From contig CM077593.1 in NCBI GenBank assembly GCA_039654915.1, positions 60,704,501 through 60,768,500 of the forward strand: 64,000 bases of DNA, written 5' to 3'. Position numbers and translations under genes: made by a program. The DNA comes from Aquilaria yunnanensis. Its lineage: Eukaryota > Streptophyta > Magnoliopsida > Malvales > Thymelaeaceae. The notes under the pieces are model-generated. The model did not search any database. It was not told the origin of the DNA and worked only from the letters and a program-made list of their open reading frames with translations. Positions 57,713 to 64,000 of this stretch are shown in pieces (positions within the stretch are counted from its first letter, which is position 1; every line of letters begins with the position of its first letter).

Positions 57713-58185
57713 TGATGCCCAAAGGATATGAGCCTTGAGTCTCACCTGAGGTACATTCAAGGCGTGAGTAGTTCGGCCATATGGCTCAACCTCAGATCAC
57801 TCGTAATTCAGCTTGAAGCAATTTGACCAAAGGAAAAGCCGCATACCTTGGCAATGATGAGTCCTATTATTAAGAAATACCATTAGGAAAGTACCCGCAG
57901 GTGCATTCACATCACTCAGGCCTGTGTAGAACAAGTGGCTACAGTGACAGTTGGGATGACATAGACCCTTATTCCCCAATCTAGCCAACCATGTGCATGG
58001 TAGATTTGGGCGGCTCAGCCTCTCAAAATAGGCATAGAATGAGCCATCCCTAGGTACACACACTTAGGAAGCTAATATGTTAAGCTATTGACATACTCCT
58101 AGCCATATTACCTGCTAACTTGGGTGCTGAAAAGCCCCCCCCCCCCCTCAAAAAACATTTCAGGGACTCCCTTCACCCCTTTCTG
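57713..58185 (+). repeat. Second Tat element: decayed 3' LTR
   Basis: Starts TGATGCCCAAAGGATATG, close to the solo Tat LTR start TGATAGCCAAAGGACTAT. It keeps the ACTTGGGTG block near 58120 and CAGGGACTCC near 58160. A 13-C run lies at 58135-58147. The LTR end is lost: at about 58185 the sequence passes into a plus-strand antisense-type gene. Confidence 0.6.
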
Positions 58186-58473
58186 GTGTCTTTTAGGAAA
58201 TGTAGCTGATTAGAGCATGTACGTCTAGTCGTAGATACAGAACTCAAAAGATTGAAATCCCCAAGGACACCATGTTCTCTCATTGCTTTATATCTTTTTT
58301 CCTTCTTTGGGTAAAAGTTAGTATAGTGGTGGGATTTCTGACAGGGTCTTTGTGGTGTTCCGATAGCTCTCTCAATCAGTAGTGAATGCTTAAGTGGGTA
58401 TCTTTGCTCAAAGTCCTTTTTTCTTCCTTCCATTATAGCTAAAGTAGGCACTAGTTTTCCCAAGGTTAAGAAT
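58186..58473 (+). other. Leader of the plus-strand Tat antisense gene
   Basis: AT-rich, no frame. It contains TTTATATCTTTTT near 58285, a possible TATA box about 190 nt upstream of the ATG at 58474. Confidence 0.35.
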
Positions 58474-58787
58474 ATGGATTTGCATCAATCAATTTCTGAG
58501 CTTCCCAACACTATGGTGAAGAAGAGTTGAAGGTCCCTTGATGCACATTTGAGTTGTGCTACCTTAGAGAAAATGCAGAAATGGTGTTCCAAGTATTTCT
58601 TGCCTTTATATGCAGAACTTCAAGTCCTAGAGCAGGGCAAATTGAGCTACCAACCTCAGGAAGGGGAGACTACCATCTTCAACATGTAGATAAAGGTAAG
58701 CCTTCGATATCCACTATCAAAGATGAATGCTAACCAGCTCCCCCCAAACCCTTACGTGTATTTCAATGCCTTTTTGTCTAGGCATGG
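58474..58787 (+). pseudogene. Plus-strand Tat antisense-type gene, exon 1 part 1
   Basis: ATG at 58474; one frame continues to the solo LTR with two in-frame stops (TGA about 58528, TAG about 58678). Residues LEKMQKWCSKYFLPLYAEL and NQLPPNPYVYFNAFLSRHG align with the Tat1 antisense protein (SEKMKKWVAKFYLPTYAVL; NQLAPNSYSYFNAFLCMCG), with a short internal deletion before NQL. The gene lies on the plus strand, so its parent element runs right to left. Confidence 0.75.
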
Positions 58788-59530
58788 TGATGCCCTTCGG
58801 CATCTCCTTCATGTGTCATGGTGAAGTCACAGGAAGCAAGGGTTAGGAGGTCCCCGGAGTGTTTTTCTGGGGAGGAGCCTCCGACGCCCAAGTGAGTCCT
58901 TTTGAAGGTAATGAGATGATGTTTTTAGAGTAAAGGAGTACCTTATCTCAAGTAACGTCCCCCTTACCTAGAATAATTACCCAGTACATATAGAGGGGCG
59001 GATAGTGATAGTTCTTCTCGTATGGCCAGCCCAGATCGTGGCACATGTTCGGCGGGATGCGTTCCATGTCTTTTGGTCAACAGGGGACTCCTAGCAAGGC
59101 ATGGGCCTCTGGGCTAGGAGTCTAATCAACCCAAGAGTGACGTGCTAGACTGTCCCTGCAAACAGCGTGTCAGGGTATGGCCGGGGCGGGTTATCGGGGA
59201 TGTGTCAGAGGCTCCTTAAATGCTTATACTATACTCCCGAGGTCCCTTTTGGTAGAGGAAGCCTCTTCGGAGAACTTGTCCTCCGGTGTCACTTTAGTAT
59301 CGCAGGAGTATATTTCTCGAGGGCGACCTTTCTCGGAGGCACCCCCACTTCCGAGGATGGCTTACTCGTTCTCCCAAGGTTGGCACTATTGTTTCCAGGA
59401 ATGGAGAAATGCCGAGGCAGGATTTCGGGAGGTTGGGCATCCTTCATTCCGCGGCAGGTGGTTTACCTTCCGAGGTCGGCGCTTTGTCCAAACCAGTGGG
59501 TTCTGAGGGTGATCGGCACCTTGGCTATCA
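58788..59530 (-). mobile_element. Tat1-family solo LTR, reverse
   Basis: 743 bp, TGATGCCC...GGCTATCA (the reverse complement of TGATAGCC...GGGCATCA). Perfect CATGG copies at 58783-58787 and 59531-59535. Excising it restores the host gene in frame (SRHG to IFKVDPNF). Confidence 0.92.
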
Positions 59531-59535
59531 CATGG

Positions 59536-59786
59536 AATCTTTAAGGTTGATCCCAACTTTATCCTCTTCATGCGGTATTATAAGCTTAATCCTTACTTCA
59601 AAGGCTCATTTTATTACCTTTTTACCTGATGCATATGAAGTAAGAAGTATACATTCATATTTGCCACCAAGGATAGTTGGAGGAACTAGCAGATAAAGTA
59701 CTTCTTTATGAAGTTGACAGATTCTTAGGAAATTTTAGCCAAGTGGGAATTGGGGTTGCTTATGCCCGATGTGGGGGATCCACCGT
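59536..59786 (+). pseudogene. Plus-strand Tat antisense-type gene, exon 1 part 2
   Basis: Continues the gypsy-type transposon domain: IFKVDPNFILFMRYYKLNPYF and KKYTFIFATKDSWRN align with FFKVRPHFLFFMQYYKLHP and KKFTFTFGMKDSWRG of the Tat1 copy. Four or five in-frame stops are present. It is interrupted at 59786 by another insertion. Confidence 0.75.
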
Positions 59787-61877
59787 TGTCATGCCCAACA
59801 CAGCCCCTGGCCTAAATAAGAGGTTTAGAACCTTTAGTAAAAGGTTTTGATGTTCAATTATGTCTATCGAATTTGATTTGGAAGGTTGATTTGCAAGTAT
59901 GTAATACATACTAGTCATTAGCTTAAGTCCTTTTTTGGTGCGGGTAGGACATAGGGGAGGGGCACTAGGGTGTGCCTGGACACTGCTAGGACACATGGGC
60001 ATGTACCCAGGATACTTACTAGAACCTGCCTTGTTAAATCTTATAGGCTCATGTTCTCTTAAACAAAGTAAGTACCTATGTGGGTTCTTAAGTTCATTTC
60101 ATCTCAAATGCCAATCATTAATCAAGTTTATGTATGGCAACCAAAACACCAATCCAAGTTTTGAAAACTCTGTTTTATATGTGCATGACTTGCACACTCA
60201 CATGTGTCTTGACAAGCCTACCTTGAGGCACCCTATGCATACTAAATCCGAGAGCCTGCACATGACCACAAAATAACACAAATGCACAAGTACATACACA
60301 TACACAACTTCACTACTTCATACTTGGTCAAACACTTATATAAGCATCCATTTCATCCTACTAGCCTAGGCACACTTAAGGCTTGCCAGGCCTACCATAG
60401 ACCTTCCTTGCACACATGTTATTCTAAAACACATATGCATATACTAGTGCACCCAAAAGTGCAATTACATAACCACATGCACTTATCTATGTTGTATAGC
60501 ATGTTGGCTTAACATAAACATTCATTTCCATACCATATCAGGTTTACACTACAAGTGCTTCTTAACATATACATACATATCTAAGGGAGCCCAACGTAGG
60601 CCACCTATACAAACACCATCTGAAATATATAGATAGAACTTGGTAAGCGTACCAAGAACACCAAAACACACTACCATTATCTTGCCTACTTCTCAAGTAA
60701 TCCTTTTCCTACATACATAAAAAGTAAGGCAATGAGTATGAAACTCAGTAAGGTTTCCATATGGCATCCAAAGCCTAACATAGATTAAGTATTCAACTAA
60801 CTGAATAGATCCAAACTCTTGCAAAGAAAACACCAAAACACAAAGAACAAAATACATGTATACGTATAATAATAAAAACAATCTAAAGGGTTAGCATGCA
60901 CAAACAAGCAAAGAAGCACGCATTAACAACAGACACATAAACACCAATCCCAAAAAAGGGCTTAGTAAGCATGAATCACTAACACATGGATTTAGTTAAC
61001 CTTTCTACATTTCCTACTAAGTCTGAGAGCTCTTTAGCTTGGGAATTGAGTTGGCCTACTTGATTCCTAGCCCTAATGCTTGCCTTACATAGCTAATTAC
61101 CATAATAAACATAGTCGCTGAAGCAACTTTAGCCCTTATAGCATCCTTAGGATCCTTTGGCATTGGAATCCATAACCTAAGAGCCCAAATACTCACAATC
61201 AAATATAGTTTTACTATGGAACTTAGTGAGTAAGATGAATGCTTACCTCAACCTTAGCAACTCTTGCTGGCCGAAAGCTTAGAAGCTTGAAATGTACCCT
61301 TCTTAGCTTGTTGTTGCTTGAACTTATGTTCCTACCTCAATTGGTTCACAATTTTGCCAAGACCACAAGCCTTCACCCTAATTGTCTCGGTTACACTTGG
61401 CACCCACATAAATGAAGGTACTTGGCTGGACGAAGGAGGAGGTGTAAGTAGAAGCATGTCAAGGGTGAGTGGAAGCATGTGGGAGGCTATATGTGGCCAA
61501 ACGGCCCTAAAAATGGGTTTAACTCTAGTTTTGCAAGCCCATTTTCATGCATGTAGAATTTATGGCCCGCATAAGAGATTTCTTCATTTAAACCACTTAA
61601 TTAGTCATCCAAAACTTCTAATTGAGTCCTTCAAGTTCACAAATCATCATTTGCATCTCTTTTACCTTGGTTAATTAACAGTATGAATCTGAGAGTGTCC
61701 AACACTCAATATACAATCAAGTTACAATCATAACATCATCTGCATCTCTTACTTCTTCGCCAAGTTACTGAAACCCCAAAATGGTTTCAATTCTCAAGCT
61801 TCACATAACTTCTGTTTCTTAGGTTTTAAATTCTCATAGTCTATGGTCTAATCACTTAGGAGATTTGGGGCATTACA
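59787..61877 (+). mobile_element. Chromovirus-like LTR (probable solo LTR)
   Basis: Starts TGTCATGCCCAACACAG and ends TTGGGGCATTACA, terminal forms typical of plant Del/Tekay-type gypsy LTRs. The antisense-gene homology stops before it and resumes after it, so it is an insertion of 2.09 kb. The flanking pentamers (ACCGT and GCTGC) do not match, so the edges may be a few bases off or one side mutated. It has no retroelement protein. Its open frames (for example 61318-61674) show no recognisable domain. Confidence 0.55.
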
Positions 61878-62087
61878 GCTGCAGTTGCTAAATTAAAACC
61901 TCCAAAAAATTTCTTAGACTTAAACTCCAAATTTGGCAAGTGGCAGACTAGGCTAATGCTCGAGTTGCTCGTGATTCATACCCCTTCCCCATCAAGTGGA
62001 TTAATGATAGAGGAAGTGTTGCAGGAGCTCAAGCTCATGACAGAGCACCTAACCGACATCGATATGCCTAAGCCTAAGCTAGATAAG
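61878..62087 (+). pseudogene. Plus-strand Tat antisense-type gene, exon 1 part 3
   Basis: Reads KLKPPKNFLDLNSKFGKW and then SGLMIEEVLQELKLMTEH, the latter aligning with GPYMSEEVLRELGVIHEH of the Tat1 copy. It has no internal stop until TGA at about 62088, which lies where the Tat1 copy has its intron donor. Confidence 0.7.
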
Positions 62088-62216
62088 TGAAGTCCCCTTT
62101 GGTGTTGCTCCATCAAGAGGAGCTTTCTTACTTTAAATTTTTAGAGAGTAATTTTTTGCTTCCTTTACGCTTTTTGATCAATATGTACTTATAATAATGT
62201 TTTTCACCTTTTGCTG
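62088..62216 (+). other. Intron-like gap in the plus-strand antisense-type gene
   Basis: No homology to the protein. It is T-rich towards its right end (TTTTTCACCTTTTGCTGAG), like a plant intron acceptor side. It is at the same protein position as predicted intron 1 of the Tat1 copy; the splice sites themselves are eroded. Confidence 0.5.
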
Positions 62217-62467
62217 AGATGGCTAATAGATCATCTAACTTCTACAAGAGAATGTTCCTCGAATAGGCCAAGTAGCAAAAGGAAAAGAAAAAGCTCCTCA
62301 AAGGAAGATGGGGAAAAGTACTCAGGAAACTAGCTCAACGAAGGCCAAAGAAGCTCCCCCTTCGGCTTCTGAGGTTACTGAGACTACTCCCATTGAGATT
62401 GTTGAAGTTGATGTCCATGACACACCTTTCAGTCCCACAACTGTTACCTATTCTGGGGTAGTCTAGT
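62217..62467 (+). pseudogene. Plus-strand Tat antisense-type gene, exon 2 fragment
   Basis: MANRSSNFYKRMFLE aligns with MGDQFVEFYKSLFLG. A basic stretch (AKGKEKAPQRK) and acidic PIEIVEVDVHDTPF follow, like KMSAKRKK and EDIMEV in the Tat1 copy. There are two stops and a frame change. Homology ends near the TAG at 62465. Confidence 0.65.
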
Positions 62468-64000
62468 TATGGTGCCAAAATTATGCATTTAAAATCCCAA
62501 GATTGGTATTTCCTGTTCACCATCAGAACAATACCCTTAACGTGCATACCCAAGTGGCCCTCTTGGGCACTATGTGAATACATACATATTGGTCCAACCA
62601 TTACACACATATTCACATTTTATCCACATCATGGTAGCAAGGAAGAAAAACACTAGCACAAGCCTTAATCTTGGCTATCATACAATAGGCAATCTTGTCA
62701 AGTTCATGTTTCAAGCCACTGCATCCGAACTTCTCTAAAATTTTTTTATTAATATAGCCATGTACCCTTAAGTTTATTTGCTCCATTATTAAGAAAAAAG
62801 TTAAACCAAACCAAGGAATTTGGGATTAAATCAATAGCCCACCTATGGACCAAGTTATGGATTTTTTAAATTGGTTACAAAATTCTGACCAAATGAACAG
62901 TAAATTAGTCAAATTTGCAACATCATAACTTTAATTAAAGTGATTAAAATGTAGAAATTTTAGAGCCTAGTTAAACATGTGGATGTGCTCTAGGAGTGCT
63001 AAAAATTTCATACCAAGATTCATTATACACAGGGAGATATAGAACTTTGAGTGTAGGGTTGAAATTTTATCCACTTTATGACCATTATGCCCATACAAAA
63101 TTTCATAAGCATGTAAACACTTCATTCATAAGGGGTAAGGCCTCCAAGGCTATCCCATACATGTCCAATACACATAAGAATTACACATTCTTGCATATAG
63201 CAACTTTATGTGGTCAAAAAAGAATTTACAAACAAGCAGGTCATCATTCACATGTAGACAGCTTCCACCACATTCACATACATAGCAAATGTTCACATAC
63301 TTGTTCCAACTTTACATGCCTTACATGTAAATTAATCCATGCCCTACATCATGGCCTTAAACTAGCTAAAGACACACACCCAAGTCACAGGAGATGCTTG
63401 AGACACAACGCACTCCAAAACAAGATGCTGGACAGCTGTTGCGTAACCCAATAAGCACAATCCTTAAAAATACCAATGTGCTCCTAAAATTACCAAAATT
63501 TCCAGATCATAAATATATACATGGGGGTTCATGTAGCTAAAATTTGAGATCAAAAATCAAATGACAAAGGTCAGTTTGAATGTGATCTTTCTGCTGAACT
63601 AGAAATGGGCAAATTTGAGGGGAGGTAAGTTTCATGGAGATACTTAGTAAGGAGAACACTTTAACACTAAGGTAATGTATCCTTTAGCAATCACCTGCAT
63701 CCAAAAACACTAAAACATGAGGAAACAGAATGCAACTATCCAATATAGAGCATCCCAATGTAGCAATCAAACACAAACAACAAACACATGTATCCGACAG
63801 CAACAATATTCATTGGTTAGTCCATAAAACATATAATAAACATAAGTAGATCAATATGGCAGCCCTCCTAAAGCAAAAGCTTTACCTTATGAGAGTTTTA
63901 ATATTAGTTAGTACTAACTTTGGGCTCTAGCAACCTTAAATTCACTACCATCGCTGTGCATTTCACATAACATCACAAAACCTTCACTAAGTGCACTGCC
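62468..64000. other. Unassigned AT-rich sequence
   Basis: No protein family, terminal repeat or RNA gene recognised. The 152-codon open frame at 62996-63454 is His/Cys/Thr-rich with no domain pattern and is probably chance. The base texture (many ACACAT and CATGCA runs) resembles the chromovirus-like LTR at 59787-61877, so it may be part of a similar LTR or leader running out of the window. Confidence 0.35.

Noticed and set aside
59167..59544. Overlapping plus-strand frames of 125 and 109 codons
   Set aside because: They fall inside a solo LTR defined by perfect CATGG duplications.
61318..61674. 118-codon frame
   Set aside because: Within the chromovirus-like LTR candidate, with no recognisable protein pattern.
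62996..63454. 152-codon frame rich in His, Thr and Cys
   Set aside because: No motif spacing, domain or homologous copy; composition follows the local ACACAT-rich DNA.

Overview
The window is plant nuclear DNA, almost certainly from a flowering plant, made almost wholly of LTR retrotransposons nested inside each other. The evidence is Ty1/copia and Tat-type Ty3/gypsy polyproteins, primer sites complementary to plant initiator tRNA, TG...CA LTRs with 5-bp target duplications, and heavy C-to-T decay. I found no host gene, structural RNA gene, CRISPR array or prokaryotic feature. The species cannot be named from the sequence. Family names here are mine: Cop1 (copia, LTR about 1.4 kb, 13 whole or partial LTRs), Tat1 (gypsy, LTR about 0.75-0.92 kb, 6 whole or partial LTRs) and CopD (a second copia family).

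Layout. 1-911 is a Tat1 fragment (LTR end, primer site, gag start) that switches abruptly to CopD reverse transcriptase/RNase H (912-2466). A non-coding tail and a probable CopD LTR with tandem repeats and a TATA box follow (to about 5123). 5124-37432 is Cop1-C, an old, heavily mutated copia element. At 9361 it is split by a full Tat1 gypsy element (9362-33779). That gypsy is itself broken by a Cop1 solo LTR (15073-16488), a reverse-strand Cop1 element (Cop1-E, 16702-27826, carrying two more solo LTRs) and a Tat1 solo LTR (30231-31091). 37433-39644 holds a Cop1 LTR fragment and a decayed Tat antisense gene. 39650-57595 is a reverse Cop1 solo LTR split by Cop1-A (40729-57305), which is split in turn by Cop1-B (45095-53417). 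57601-64000 holds the end of one Tat element, a second Tat antisense gene on the plus strand, a Tat1 solo LTR, a 2.1-kb chromovirus-like LTR candidate and unassigned AT-rich DNA.

How the parts work together. Only Cop1-B looks potentially autonomous: it has an uninterrupted 1323-codon gag-protease-integrase-RT-RNase H frame, an initiator-tRNA primer site, a polypurine tract, an intact TATA box in its 5' LTR and LTRs differing at only about 1 percent by eye. Cop1-A, -C and -E are dead copies, and several share the same premature stops. The Tat1 element carries gag, protease, RT, two RNase H domains and integrase. On the opposite strand, between integrase and the 3' LTR, it carries an extra gene with predicted introns and its own candidate TATA box. 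A diverged second copy at 58474-62467 supports one of those introns.

The whole stack could be ordered from target duplications read directly at eleven insertions (one with a mismatch). The most unusual signals are the conserved antisense Tat gene, twin palindromes in the Cop1 leader, and a near-invariant 27-nt hairpin in every Cop1 LTR.
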